A stretch of DNA of 64,000 nucleotides, from NCBI GenBank assembly GCA_033557465.1, contig CM066034.1, positions 987,513,637 through 987,577,636 on the forward strand, given 5' to 3'. The stretch's first letter is position 1. Each line of letters opens with the position of its first letter. A model generated the notes under the pieces. The model searched no databases, was not told the DNA's origin, and worked only from the letters and a program-made list of their open reading frames with translations. The DNA comes from Ichthyophis bannanicus (lineage: Eukaryota; Chordata; Amphibia; Gymnophiona; Ichthyophiidae). Shown one piece after another: positions 1-10,520 of the stretch. Both the position numbers and the translations under genes were made by a program.

Positions 1-1384
1 TATTAAAACAATACATCTCAGAAAATACCAATACATCTTCTACTGGGGAAAGAGAACAAGTGGCACTGTCAAATAGAAATTACATGAACAGAATACCTCA
101 GCTCAGTTATAGACTGTCACCAAATAAAGAACAAGGGATCGCAATTTAGAAATAGGAAGACAATAATTAAACTGGGAACCACAAAAGCCAAACTTGGAAT
201 GTACAACACTGGAGAAATAAAACTATAAATTAATTTCCTTGTGTGCTAAACAAAAACGCAAAGACATTAGTGATATGCATTTCTCAGAGCTGACATATTC
301 CAGATAATAAATTAATAAATAATATTTTTCTACTTTTTGTTTGGGCATTTTATTTTTCATTTGGAATTGCTGCAGTCACTTTCTTCTGGTTTCTTTGTGT
401 CTTCTGCAAGCTGTCCATTTGTCCTTTCTTCTATCTTCTAGATTTTTTCCATTCTCTCTCTATATCTGCTTTAACAAACTGATCTTTCCCCTTTTGCTCC
501 TTCCTCCATTTTCTTTCTTTATTCCTTTATCATCCACTCAAATTTCACCCTTCCATCCTCAATCCCCACTTACACTCCCAATACCCGGCCAATAGTCGAT
601 TTTTCTTCCCTCCCACACCAAATATCTCTTTTCCCCTCTCCATCCTCATTCCTCCAGTCCCATCCCCTTCTAGTCCTCCGCCACATCAGCTCCCTTCTAG
701 TTCCAATCCTATCCAGCATCTACTTCCTTCTAGTCCCATTCTCCCATACCCCCGCATCAGCCTATTTCGAGTCCTAGCCCCCCATCAGCCATTTCCAGTC
801 CTATTCCAGTCCCACCTCAGCCCATTTCCAGTCCAAACTCCCCCATCAGCTCATTTCCAATCCTAGTCCCCATCAGCCCATTTCCAGTCCAAGTTCCCCC
901 ATCAGCCTATTTCCAGTCCTAGCCCCCCGCATCATTCAATTTCCACTCCAAGCTGCCATCAGCCCATTTCCAACCCTAGCCCCCCATCAGCCATTTCCAG
1001 TCCAAGCTCTCCCCATCAGCCCATTTCCAGTTCTAGCCCCCCATCAGCCATTTCCAGTCCAAGCTTTGCACATTTCCAATCCTAGCCCCCACAGCCCATT
1101 TCCAGTCCAAGCCCCACTATCAGCCATTTCCAGTCCAAACTCCCCCATCAACCCATTTCCAATCCTAGCCCCCCATCAGCCATTTCCAGTCCTATTCCAG
1201 CCCCCCCCCCATCATCCCATTTCCAGTCCAAGCTTTGGCCATTTCCAATCCTAGCCCCCACAAACCATTTCCAGTCCAATCCCCACTATCAGCTATTTCC
1301 AGGCCAAGCTCCCCCCATCAGCCCATTTCCAATCCTAATCCCCCATCAGCCTATTTCCAGTCCTATCCTTGCCCCCAATCACAT
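1..1384 (-). mobile_element. Minisatellite-bearing repeat, copy 1 (left part)
   Basis: The reverse complement of 1-600 matches 42420-42595 plus 44880-45310 (for example aagtgactg...gcaatt, the agaaaggacaaatgg segment, and a shared stretch near gaacaagtg). So this is the inverted twin of copy 2. The part at 600-1384 is the minisatellite listed separately. The L2 at 1385-4974 separates this part from the remainder at 4975-5490. No convincing coding sequence is visible; the open frames in this stretch are low-complexity. Confidence 0.7.
600..1384. repeat. Degenerate minisatellite (catttccagtcctagccccc-like units)
   Basis: Units of about 25-35 bases built on cccatcagcccatttccagt followed by cctagccccc repeat with many length variants. 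The reverse-complement version occurs at 41830-42370, in copy 2 of the same parent repeat. Confidence 0.9.
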
Positions 1385-1523
1385 CCCTATCGTACCGAGT
1401 AGTGGGAGAAAATGGTCAGGTGAATTCTACTACAATTCACACGGGGTTAACCATTCGCACCACCACCACTTATTACACATCCCACTCCAACACACTACGA
1501 AAGCCAGGCAAGGTAAAAGCCTC

Positions 1524-2417
1524 TACCCTAGAAGCCTAAAGTGTGCCCTCATAAATGCCCGCTCACTTTGCAAGAAGTGGCCAGTAATCACAGACATAAT
1601 AACATTCCATAACCTGGATATCATCATGGTCACTGAAACGTGGCTTTCCTCGGAAGACAATACCATTCTCAACCAGCTACTCCCATCTAACTTTGTTGCA
1701 TTCACCAGCCATAGGCAGAACAAAAGAGGTGGAGGAGTGCTCATCATCACCAGGACGGATCTCCAGTTCAAAATGGATGACTCCACCAGTAACAACAACC
1801 TGGAAACTGCATCAATCTCCAACAACATATGCTCTCTAATCCTGATTTATAGAGCTCCATCAGCCGATCCAGATGACCTATCAACCATAATAAACTTAGC
1901 ATCCAACATCCAGGGTCCAAATAAACCTAATTGGATCTTAGGGGACATCAACCTGCCATCATTACAGGACAATCAGGCAATTGCACTTATAGAAGCTCTA
2001 GAGATCCTGGGATACACGCAAGTGGTGCAGGAACCTACTCACGCGAAAGGTAACATTCTAGACCTTATATTCACCCCTCAGGTAATTTGCGATCGACCAC
2101 AAAACATCATGCTGTCAGTAGCAGCAGTCCCATGGTCTGATCATAAACTCATCACTTTTCAGATGCCTATCCTCAACAAGCCACCAAGGCCCAAAGTGGA
2201 TCCAAGCAAGACCTCTAGCCCAGCTGCCAGAAGTTTCCACCCATTTAATAAAGAACGCATCCTAGCCGAAACCTGCACACTCATGGATGAGACTTCCCTA
2301 AACCTAGATGAGCTGATCACCGCCTGGAACAGCAAACTCAGCACAATCGCAATCCGTACTCCAACAAACAAGTCCCCGAAGAAAAGAGCATCAGCCCATG
2401 GTTCACAGCTGACCTGA
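1524..2417 (+). pseudogene. L2 ORF2 fragment: endonuclease domain
   Basis: The frame gives INARSLCKKW, TETWLSSEDN, RGGGVLI, GDINLPSLQDNQ and WSDHKLITF. This is the order of motifs in the AP-like endonuclease of L2/CR1 LINEs, which nicks the target DNA. The frame is lost near 2380; the downstream linker continues in other frames (2537-2872 carries LNKPHDLFNLVKTL). Several frameshifts mean no product is expected. Confidence 0.85.
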
Positions 2418-2934
2418 GGGCATCACTAACCCTTCTACGGAGGCTTGAGAAGCGCTGGAGGAAGTCACGCACCAGCAGTGACCAAGCAGCATACATCCAA
2501 CACCTGGCTGCGCACCGCAAAGCCATCACAGACAAGATGAGACAATATCATACAGACACCCTGAGACGGCCATTAAATAAACCGCATGACCTGTTTAACC
2601 TAGTCAAAACTCTTGCTAAAGAACCAACCCCTGAGCACCATGGCGATATCCACCTGCAGGACTTTGCAGTCTACATGCAATCCAAAATGTGCAAGACCGA
2701 CAAAATAGTAATACCGGACCCCCCCCCCCGACGATCAAGAGTACCCAGCATCGCTAACATCCTTCTCTACACCATCAAAGAAACTTATCGAAGATACCAT
2801 CTTAGCCCTAAACACTACCACCGCACACACAGATCCTTGTCTGGCGTTCTGGATAAAAGATCTGCGATGTGACCTCTCTCCAATTATAGCCAACATCATA
2901 AACCGATCCTTTAACACTGGGTCTTTCCCCTCTA

Positions 2935-3315
2935 CTCTCAAGCAGACCTCTGTCAGACCTCTTTTAAAAAACACCAAGTTAGACCCCCAAAAGGTAGAGT
3001 CTTACAGGCCCATATCTAGTATACCTATGCTCACAAAAATCATTGAAAAAGTAGTGCATAGGCAATTACAGGATCATATTGACTCTGCTGCCCCACTAGA
3101 TCCATCCCAACATGGATTCAGAGAGTCACACGGAGTGGAAACACTACTCACAGCCCTTTTCAACAATATAATTTCTGGCGTTGACAACATCCGACATGGA
3201 TTCGCACTCATTTTTTTAGATATAGCATCAGCTTTCGACTCAGTATGCCATGAGATTCTTCTTTGCCGGCTAAGAGAGAAAGGTATCAGCGGAACGGCGC
3301 TCGAATGGTGCAGAT
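2935..3315 (+). pseudogene. L2 ORF2 fragment: reverse transcriptase N-terminal half
   Basis: The translation includes YRPISSIPMLTKIIEK, QHGFRESHGVETLL and LIFLDIASAFDSVCHE, which are RT blocks 0-3 of L2-type LINEs. The frame ends at the hAT insertion at 3316. Across the insertion the two halves fit once one 8-bp target copy is discounted, so the RT was open at this point when the MITE landed. Confidence 0.88.
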
Positions 3316-3663
3316 CAATGTTCCCTCTAATTTTCTGTAGGCTGTGTGCACATAAAATATCAGCTGTGCAGCTTTTGAAGGAAGGTTAAATTTTTGTGCG
3401 CCACATAACGACACTCGGAGTTATATACTTTAAAATTTGACTACACATCAGAATACAGTATGTACACCACATTGATTGCACTAGAAAACATTGTAGAACT
3501 TGTGAAAACCGTAAATACATAAGAACTTTTAAATTTTAAGACGTCTGTGTTGTTTTCTATCAGAATCAGAACCTTAATTTTTGTGCGCTCTGTTGTAAAG
3601 TATGTGCGCTCGCTCGGTGAGGAGTGTGCGCGCGCACACGCGCACAGCTTAGAGGGAACAGTG
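3316..3663. mobile_element. hAT-type MITE with 8-bp target duplication
   Basis: The terminal inverted repeats are CAATGTTCCCTCTAA at the left and ttagagggaacagtg at the right (one mismatch when inverted). The flanking 8-bp duplication gtgcagat is at 3308-3315 and 3664-3671. An 8-bp duplication with ends of this kind is typical of hAT transposons. There is no transposase, so the element is non-autonomous. Near the right end is an alternating purine-pyrimidine run (gtgtgcgcgcgcacacgcgc). Confidence 0.92.
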
Positions 3664-3671
3664 GTGCAGAT

Positions 3672-4690
3672 CCTACCTGTCCGGAAGATGGCAGCATGTT
3701 CGAGCAGACGGGGTTACATCGGAACCATTTCAACAAGGTCAAGGAGTGCCACAAGGATCCTCCCTATCATCCTTGATGTTTAATATATATATCCAACCCA
3801 TCTGCAACATCATTAGAACCTTCAATGTCAGTTGTATGATATATGCCGACGATGTTCTGTTATACATGCCAGTATCATTGGATAAACTAGACCTTGCCCC
3901 TCTGACTAACTGCTTCAACACCATATCGGAGTGGCTCCTCTCACAAAATCTGCGAAATTCAACACAGGAAGACGGAGGTTCTCTTCATCTCGAGGAATCC
4001 AAACTTCATACCACCCAACTGTGTGAAGGTAAATGATGCCGAACTACAAGTGAAACCCGCTATACATTACCTTGGAGTGACGCTGGATCAAAACCTCGAC
4101 ATGAAGAAACACATTGCCAATACCGTAAGAGCGATCTATTTCAAGATCAGATCCCTCAGACACCTACGCCCGTTACGCGATCCAGATGATTTCCGCACCA
4201 TTTACCAAGCCCTGATCATTCCCCATTTCAATTATGCAAACTCCATACTACAAGGGCTCCCCCAATCCACCTTGAACCCCCTGCAACTTGCTATGAACAG
4301 TGCAGCGCGGGTACTCTTTGGGGCATCCAGGAGAGACCATGTAACACCCCTCCTGAAACAGTTACACTGGCTCCCCATTCAAGCCAGGATCAGTTTTAAG
4401 ACCTTGCTGATGACCTTCAAAGCTGGCAAGGGGCTCTCCTCCTCCTCCCTATCTGAACTCATCCAACCACTTGCACCTAACAGACCAAGAAGAACCGCAG
4501 AGTCAAACATGCTAACAATCCCAAAAGAAATGACAAGATGCACCAAAACAACAGCTAACAGAGCTTTCTGACTCTGTGCCCCAAGACTATGGAATACCTT
4601 ACCGGCACATATCAGGGCAATCCCCAACTTGAGCCAGTTCAGGAAGGCCCTTAAACATTTCCTCTTCATCAAATATCTCACTGACAACAC
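3672..4690 (+). pseudogene. L2 ORF2 fragment: reverse transcriptase C-terminal half
   Basis: The fragment carries GVPQGSSLSSLMFNIYI, the catalytic box YADDVLLY, YLGVTLDQNLDMKKHI, and the C-terminal LQLAMNSAARVLFG and LHWLPIQARI blocks typical of L2. A frameshift near 4000-4030 and an in-frame stop at 4569-4571 break it. The last block (LWNTLPAHIRA) continues past the stop to about 4690. Confidence 0.88.
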
Positions 4691-4974
4691 CGAACCTCAG
4701 TCCCACTTGAATAGCGAGAACTTCAGCAATAATAGTAGTCAACCAGGCAAGCCCTCGCAACATGTGTCCCCAACAATGTAAAACACCAAACAGTATCCTT
4801 TTCTCGCTACACTTCTTATGTATATAGTTTACCCTGTTATCCAAGTTCCATATCCTGTTAATTGTAATGACCAGACATATGCAACTTGTCGGATGTTTCT
4901 GTTCCATATAAACTGCGCTGATGTCGAATAGTGCGGTATATAAGAAATGTTAATAAATAAATAAAATAAATAAA

Positions 4975-5490
4975 TTTTCAGTCCAGGTCCCCCACCCATT
5001 GGCCATTTCCAGTCCTATCCTAGATCCCCCCCCCCCCCGAAGAGTCCCACGTCTGTCTAAGCGGCTTCAGAGGGTGCTGGGGAGGCCTGCCCTAGGCCCC
5101 GGTTCACTTCTGCACAGCTGCCAGCGTGAAGAGTGGCATTTTCCCTCACGTTGGCAGTGCGCTGAATGTCGGGAAAGGTTAAAGGGCATTTCCCGGCACT
5201 TGCGCACTTCACATAGTAACATAGTGACATAGTATATGACGGCAGATAAAGACCAGTATGGTCCATCCAGTCTGCCCAGCAAGGCAGCAAGAGTAGGTGC
5301 ACTTGCTGCTCATGTAGGTCACCTCTCCCCATGCCTTTGTTTAAGGGCGTACCCACCACTCCATGTAGGTTACCCCTGCTATTTCAAAGAGCACCGTGTG
5401 AGAATGAGGTTTGCGTGGGGCCCCCTGAAGTTCACGTGGGGCCCTGTGCAAACAACATTCTTGCATAATGGATGGGCTGGCCCTGTCTAC
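4975..5490 (-). mobile_element. Minisatellite-bearing repeat, copy 1 (right end)
   Basis: After the L2 tail the minisatellite motif resumes briefly. It is followed by a GC-rich stretch (5057-5210) and the terminal stretch ending ggatgggctggccctg at about 5490. The latter is the inverted match of cagggctggcccgtccat at 41468 in copy 2. A CR1 3' end (5213-5385) lies within this end. Confidence 0.7.
5213..5385 (-). mobile_element. CR1 3'-end fragment
   Basis: The + strand shows catagtaacatagtgacata followed by atgacggcagataaagacca and a gtccatccagtctgccc segment. Reversed, this is the CR1 3' untranslated end with short ACTATG-type terminal repeats. Similar copies lie at 21158, 16706 and 52513. 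Confidence 0.8.
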
Positions 5491-5898
5491 TCTCAACCCC
5501 CCTATGCCCCCAGCCACGTTTAGTATCTGCCCTTTATCCCTCTATGACCCTACCCTATGGCTATCATCTGCCCTCTACCCAATATCCACTATCTGTTCCC
5601 TATCACCTTATACCCTCACACCACACCACATACCCCATGTCCATCCTCCATTCTATACCTCATCTCCAGCATCTAATCCCCACTCCAATCCATCACCTGA
5701 TCTCTATCCTCTGTGTGTGCTCAGTACCCCTTCCTTTGTGTCCAACATCTGTTCTCTGCCCTCCCCACTTCCTATTCATCACCTACACCTGCAACTGCCT
5801 CTGCCACTACCCCCAACATCTGGCAGGCCCCTAGAATATGTTCACCCCCATGATGGTGATGCCGCTACTTTTCCTATTCCAGTGGTGGTGGCGGATCT
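5491..5898. other. Pyrimidine-rich spacer, no gene recognised
   Basis: Low-complexity C/T-rich sequence with irregular ctatccccta-type units. The open frames here are compositional. No splice-bounded exon or RNA gene is visible. Confidence 0.6.
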
Positions 5899-6024
5899 CT
5901 GTTGTTGTTGTTAAGTGCCGTCGAGTCGGAGTCGACTCATGGCGACCCTCTGGATAGCTATCCTAAATTGTGTCCGGTCATCAGTCAGGCGGCTCATTGT
6001 TGACAGACTGGTACCCGTAGCTGC
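5899..6024 (-). pseudogene. RTE/BovB-like LINE, 3' end (separated from its body)
   Basis: On the - strand this reads AATGTSLSTMSRLTDDRTQF and then AIQRVAMSRLRLDGT, with the stop at 5911-5913 and a (aac)n tail at 5899-5910. This is the conserved C-terminus and microsatellite-like tail of RTE/BovB LINEs. The matching body resumes at 9215. Reading RWIDT (body) into AATGTSLS (here) keeps the frame, so the L2 at 6025-9214 split one element. Confidence 0.87.
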
Positions 6025-9000
6025 TATTATTTTTATTTATTTTATTTATTTAACAGTATTTCGAAACCGCCTTATCATAATAATCAAGGTGGTATCACAG
6101 CAAACAATCTGGTAGTGTGAGTGTTGATACATGCAGTGAGGGTGGAAAGTTCGTTGGGTGTGTGTTGTTTTGTGTGCTAGATTGGTGTGAGCTATGTACA
6201 ATGTGGGCTATTTACAGTGTTGCTAAAATCATTTTATATACATCTCGTGTTAGGCGGTAACGTGTGCTGCTATACAGTTCCTTGGTTTATGTGATGTGTC
6301 CAAAGTGTTCTATGAACAGCATGGTTTTCAGCTGTTTTCTGAAGTCCTTGAGCTCTGTAGTTGCCCTCAAATCGTCCGGTAGTTTGTTCCATATTGTTGG
6401 AGCAGCCATGGAGAGTGCTCTGTCTGTTGTGTCCTTGCGTGTGTGTTTGTATTCACTTGGGGTGCTGACTCGGTTGTGTGTTTGTTTTCTTCGAGGACGT
6501 GTGCTGGTGTCTGGTTGTATGAGGGTGTGCAGGCTGTTGGCTGATGTTTGCTGTTTTATCTTAAATAGGTTTATGATAGTTTTGTATCTGATGCGTGCAT
6601 CGATTGGTAGCCAGTGTAAGTCCTTTAAGGTGGGTGTGATGTGCTCCTGTCTTGCAGTTCCGGATATGATTCGTGCTGCGGTGTTTTGTGCCAGTTGGAG
6701 TGGTTTGATGGCTTGTTTCGGTAGTCCAAGGTATATCGGATTGCAGAAGTCCAGTAGAGGGGTTATCAGTGCTTGACAGACGGTACGGAAGTGTTCTGGG
6801 GCGAGGAGTGGTTTCAGTCTCCTGATGATTCGCATCTTGTAGTAGGCTTTTTGTATTGTTTTGTCTATGTGTGGCTTGAGATTGAGCTTATTGTCCAGCG
6901 TAACCCCGAGGTATCTTACTTCTGACCTTATTGGTATAGTAATGTTTTGTATCTTTATATTTGGTGGGTGTATGAAGCTTTGGTTCCGAGTGATGATTAA
7001 AGCTTCAGTCTTGTTGTAGTTTATGGCGAGGTTGTTGTTTTGACACCAACTGGTCATTTGTGTAAGGCAGTCTGTTATCTTAGAGAAGTCCGGGTTGTCG
7101 ATTGATATCGGGGTGTATATCATGATGTCGTCCGCATAGATCGTGTATTGAATGTTGTTCTCTTTCATGATGTTGCAGATTGGTTGGATGTAGATGTTAA
7201 ATAGGAGTGCTGAGAGCGCAGAACCTTGAGGTACACCTTGACGGACTTTGATGGGTCGGGAGGTGATGTGTCCCACCTTGACCTGTAGCTGTCTTTCGGT
7301 TAGGTACGAGTGGAACCATTTCAGTGTGATACCGTGTATACCAGTGTTCTGTAGTCTTTCTAGGAGCGTGTTGTGGTCCACTTTGTCGAAGGCTGAGGAG
7401 ATGTCGATGAATATCATTATTATTCCATTCCTGGTGTTGTCAATTATTCTTAGGATGCTGTCGAAGAGGTAGATCAGTAGTGTTTCGACACCGTGGTTAG
7501 GACGAAATCCGTGTTGGTTGTCGTCGAGTGTTTCGTGTTTGTCGATGTGATCCTGAAGTTGTAGTTGAACTGTTTTTTCGATGACTTTTGCGAGGAAGGG
7601 TATGCTGGATATTGGTTGGTATGCTGCTGGATCTTTTCTGTCGAGAGTTGTTTTCTTTGTGATTGGTCTCACTGAGGCAAGTTTTAGTTGCTTTGGCATG
7701 AGACCTTGAGTGAGTGAGTTGTGTACCATTTTATGTATGGTGGTGATGAGGCTTGATTTGGTGGCTTTGACCCACAACACTGGGCATGGGTCTGTAGGAG
7801 CGGTGCTTGTGTTGATTGTAGAGATGATGTGGGATATCTGTTCTGTTGAGGGTGAGGAGAATGTGCCCCAGGTTTTGGAGTGTACATCTGTCCTTGAGGT
7901 TCTACTAGGCGTTGTTTGTTCTGTTGAGTGAAATTTGTCTTTGATGTGGTCGGCGAATTTCTGTGGATCAATTTGTGCTTCCTCTTCTGTTGTTTGCTCT
8001 TTTGTGAGGATTTTTACTATTTCGAAAAGCTCTCTGGGTTTGTTGATGGAGGTGTTTATCATGTTTGTGTGGAATTCCCTCTTTGATTGGTTGATGTGTT
8101 CATTGTATTGCTTTTGCTTTGTTAGATAGAGATGCTGGTCGGCAGTTGTTTTGTTCTTTCTCCATCTCCGTTCAATCTTCCTGAGTTCCCTCTTTTCCTG
8201 TCGTAGTTTTGCTGAGTACCATGGTTTGTTTTGTCTCTTGTTGTGGTGTTGTTTCTCGGTCCCGCCATCTGGTGGTTTTGCGGCGTTGGCTAAAATGCTG
8301 TTCCAGCTGGAAACTTGTTCCTCCAGGTCGTCCGTAGTGATGTTCAGGTGTTGTATTGTGTCCTGTATGAATTCGTCCTTGTCGAAACACTTGAATCGTC
8401 TTTGTGTGTGTGAGGTGTTTGCTCTTTCGTTTGTCTGGTCCTCTTGTGACCGCAGCCTTATCTCGATTAAGTAGTGGTCAGACCATGGCACTGGGGTAAT
8501 GGTTGGTGGAGAGATCAGGTCTCTTGATGTTAGGTAATTGGATGCGAATATGAGGTCTGGAGATGATCCATGTCTGTGTGTTGGAGCATTGATTATTTGC
8601 GTGAATTGCAGTGAGGACATTGCTTGCAGGAAGGCCTCTGCGTCTTTGACATTGGTGGACTTTAGGTTGAAGTCTCCAATCAGCAGCGCTGGTTTGTTGT
8701 TTGTTGTTATGGCACAGGCTTCTTCGAGTGTGAAGGCCAGATCGTCGGGTGGAGCTCTGGGTGCTCTGTATGTTAGGCAGATTGCAATGTTCTTGTTCTT
8801 GATGCTAATTGTGTTACATTGCTGTGTATCGGTGAGGCTCTGTGTCTTGAACTTCAGTTTTGTTTTTGCCATGATCAGGACTCCTCCTCCACGCCTGTGG
8901 GTGCGTGGGCAGTTGTACGCTGAATAGTTGTTTGGTACAAGTTGGTTGAGTAGAACATTGTCAGTCGGGTTGAGCCACGTCTCTGTGATACATATTATGT

Positions 9001-9214
9001 CGGGCTGTCGCTCTTCAATGTGGTCTACAAGCGTGTGTATCTTGTTGCAGACGGATCTGGCATTTATGAGCTCTATCGTTGTTGTCTTTGTTGATGAGTT
9101 TGCTGTTACATGTGCTTCCTTTGTGCAGGTGTGGGAGTTTGATTTGTGTCTGTTTGCTCGCTTTGCCTGGGAGGTTCCGAGTGTCTCTTTGTATGTGTGC
9201 TGTGGTTCTAAATA
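6025..9214 (-). mobile_element. L2-clade LINE nested in the RTE/BovB element
   Basis: This 3.19-kb insertion has an L2 3' tail (aaataaataaaataaataaa in - orientation at about 6028-6050) and an uninterrupted endonuclease-RT frame. Flanking RTE sequence joins in frame if it is removed, with at most about 3 bp of target duplication. It is much less decayed than the L2 at 1385-4974, so it looks younger. Confidence 0.88.
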
Positions 9215-9529
9215 TGTATCGATCCATCTCATTGCTGTCCTTCCTCTTTTGCGTTGACCTTCTATCTTGCCAAGTATGATGTCTTTCTCTAATGATCTCC
9301 CTCTTTGCATGATGTGTCCAAAGTATGAAAGTCGAAGTCTTGTCATCTGAGCTTCTAAAGAAAGTTTAGGTTTCATCTCCTCTAGTACTGACTGGTTTGT
9401 TCTTCGGGCAGTCCATGGTATACACAGTATTCGCTGCCAGCACCATAATTCAAAGGCATCAATTTTCTTCCTGTCTATCTTTTTCACTGTCCAGCTTTCA
9501 CATCCATATGATGTTATTGAAAATATCAT
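6287..9529 (-). CDS. 1080-aa open frame: RTE C-terminal piece fused in frame to L2 ORF2
   Basis: Residues 1-105 are RTE/BovB-like C-terminal sequence (YGCESWTVKKIDRKKIDAFE, then GKIEGQRKRGRTAMRWID). From about residue 106 it is L2: INARSVCNKIHTLVDHIE, TETWLNPTDN, GDFNLKST, WSDHYLIEI (endonuclease), then FIDISSAFDKVDHNTLL, GVPQGSALSALLFNIYI, YADDIMIY (RT catalytic Asp pair) and LHWLPIDARIRYKT near the C-terminus. There is no stop or frameshift for 3.2 kb. The fusion arose by insertion and is probably not translated as such; a start further inside would give a normal L2 polyprotein. The L2 part could still encode active enzyme. Confidence 0.85.
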   Translation of the reverse strand: MIFSITSYGCESWTVKKIDRKKIDAFELWCWQRILCIPWTARRTNQSVLEEMKPKLSLEAQMTRLRLSYFGHIMQRGRSLEKDIILGKIEGQRKRGRTAMRWIDTYLEPQHTYKETLGTSQAKRANRHKSNSHTCTKEAHVTANSSTKTTTIELINARSVCNKIHTLVDHIEERQPDIICITETWLNPTDNVLLNQLVPNNYSAYNCPRTHRRGGGVLIMAKTKLKFKTQSLTDTQQCNTISIKNKNIAICLTYRAPRAPPDDLAFTLEEACAITTNNKPALLIGDFNLKSTNVKDAEAFLQAMSSLQFTQIINAPTHRHGSSPDLIFASNYLTSRDLISPPTITPVPWSDHYLIEIRLRSQEDQTNERANTSHTQRRFKCFDKDEFIQDTIQHLNITTDDLEEQVSSWNSILANAAKPPDGGTEKQHHNKRQNKPWYSAKLRQEKRELRKIERRWRKNKTTADQHLYLTKQKQYNEHINQSKREFHTNMINTSINKPRELFEIVKILTKEQTTEEEAQIDPQKFADHIKDKFHSTEQTTPSRTSRTDVHSKTWGTFSSPSTEQISHIISTINTSTAPTDPCPVLWVKATKSSLITTIHKMVHNSLTQGLMPKQLKLASVRPITKKTTLDRKDPAAYQPISSIPFLAKVIEKTVQLQLQDHIDKHETLDDNQHGFRPNHGVETLLIYLFDSILRIIDNTRNGIIMIFIDISSAFDKVDHNTLLERLQNTGIHGITLKWFHSYLTERQLQVKVGHITSRPIKVRQGVPQGSALSALLFNIYIQPICNIMKENNIQYTIYADDIMIYTPISIDNPDFSKITDCLTQMTSWCQNNNLAINYNKTEALIITRNQSFIHPPNIKIQNITIPIRSEVRYLGVTLDNKLNLKPHIDKTIQKAYYKMRIIRRLKPLLAPEHFRTVCQALITPLLDFCNPIYLGLPKQAIKPLQLAQNTAARIISGTARQEHITPTLKDLHWLPIDARIRYKTIINLFKIKQQTSANSLHTLIQPDTSTRPRRKQTHNRVSTPSEYKHTRKDTTDRALSMAAPTIWNKLPDDLRATTELKDFRKQLKTMLFIEHFGHIT

Positions 9530-9795
9530 GTCTTGAACAAGTCAAATCTTTGTATGGAGAGAGACATCTTTGCTCTTGAGAATCTTATCTAGGTCTTTCA
9601 TAGCCATTCTGCCAAGAGCAATGCGTCGTCTGATTTCTTGACTGCTTGTTGCTTCTTTCTTGATAGTTGATCCAAGTAGGTTAAAGTTGTTCACGATTTC
9701 AATTTCTTCTCCTTCAACGATGAACCTGTTGATTATGCCAGTTGTCATGATCTTGTCTTCTTTACATTAAGGTGCAGGCCCATTTTGAGACTATG

Positions 9796-10422
9796 TTATT
9801 TGATTGTGAGAAGCAAATGTTTCAGATCATCTTCATTTTCAGCCAGTAATGTGGTATCATCAGCATAGCGAAGGTTGTTGATGAGTCTTCCACCAATCTT
9901 CACACCTCTGTTGTCTTCATACAATCCTGCTTCTCTGATGATTTGTTCTGCATATAAATTAAACAGGTAGGGGGAAAGTATGCAGCCTTGTCTTACACCT
10001 TTGCTTATTTTAAACCATTCTGTTTCTCCTTGTTCCGTTCGAATTGTTGCTTCTTGATCAATGTACAGATTGTGCAAGAGAACGATCAGGTGTTCTGGCA
10101 TACCCATGCTTCTTAATGTGGCCCAGAGTTTCTCATGGTTTACACAGTCAAAAGCTTTGCTATAGTCGATAAAGCACAAATAGATATCCTTTTGGTATTC
10201 TTTAGTCTTTTCAAGGATCCATCTCACATCCGCAATGATGTCTCTCGTTCCTCGCCCTTTCCTCAACCCTGCTTGCACTTCAGGTAGTTCTTGTTCCAGG
10301 TATGGTTGTAGTCTCTTTTGAATATCCTTCAGTAGAATCTTTCTGGCATGTGGTATCAAAGCGATTGTGCAATAATTTCCACAGTCAGTTGGATCACCTT
10401 TCTTTAGTATTGGTATAAACAC
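9796..10422 (-). pseudogene. RTE/BovB-like ORF2: reverse transcriptase domain
   Basis: This 208-aa frame contains IPILKKGDPTDCGNYCTIAL, QAGLRKGRGTRDIIADVRW, LCFIDYSKAFDCVNHEKLW, GVRQGCILSPYLFNLYAE and the catalytic YADDTTLL. These are ordered RTE-clade RT blocks. The frame closes at 9796, and the next block (IVEGEEIEIVNNFNLLGS at about 9700) is in another frame. Confidence 0.9.
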
Positions 10423-10520
10423 AGATCTTTTCCAGTCAGTTGGCCATGATGTTGTCTTCCATATTTCTTGGCAGAGCCTTGTACGTATGGTAACAGCTGC
10501 ATCAGATTGCTGTAATACTT

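Larger units (their letters stand above)
1385..4974 (+). mobile_element. L2-clade LINE, nearly full ORF2, 3' tail present
   Basis: An apurinic-type endonuclease is followed by a reverse transcriptase and the L2-type 3' end (gtgcggtatataagaaatgt, then ataaataaataaa repeats at about 4933-4974). The element sits within the minisatellite of copy 1, which resumes after the tail (4980 onward). A 348-bp hAT MITE interrupts the RT region. The 5' border at about 1385 is approximate, and I could not define a clean target duplication. Confidence 0.85.

Noticed and set aside
341..595. 84-aa hydrophobic open frame suggesting a small membrane protein
   Set aside because: Antisense T/C-rich part of the dispersed repeat; the equivalent stretch in copy 2 does not preserve a frame.
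5468..5914. 148-aa and 120-aa overlapping Pro/Leu-rich open frames
   Set aside because: Produced by C/T-rich low-complexity sequence open in two frames at once.
8538..9257. Two + strand open frames (129 and 109 aa)
   Set aside because: Antisense shadows of the intact L2/RTE frame on the - strand.
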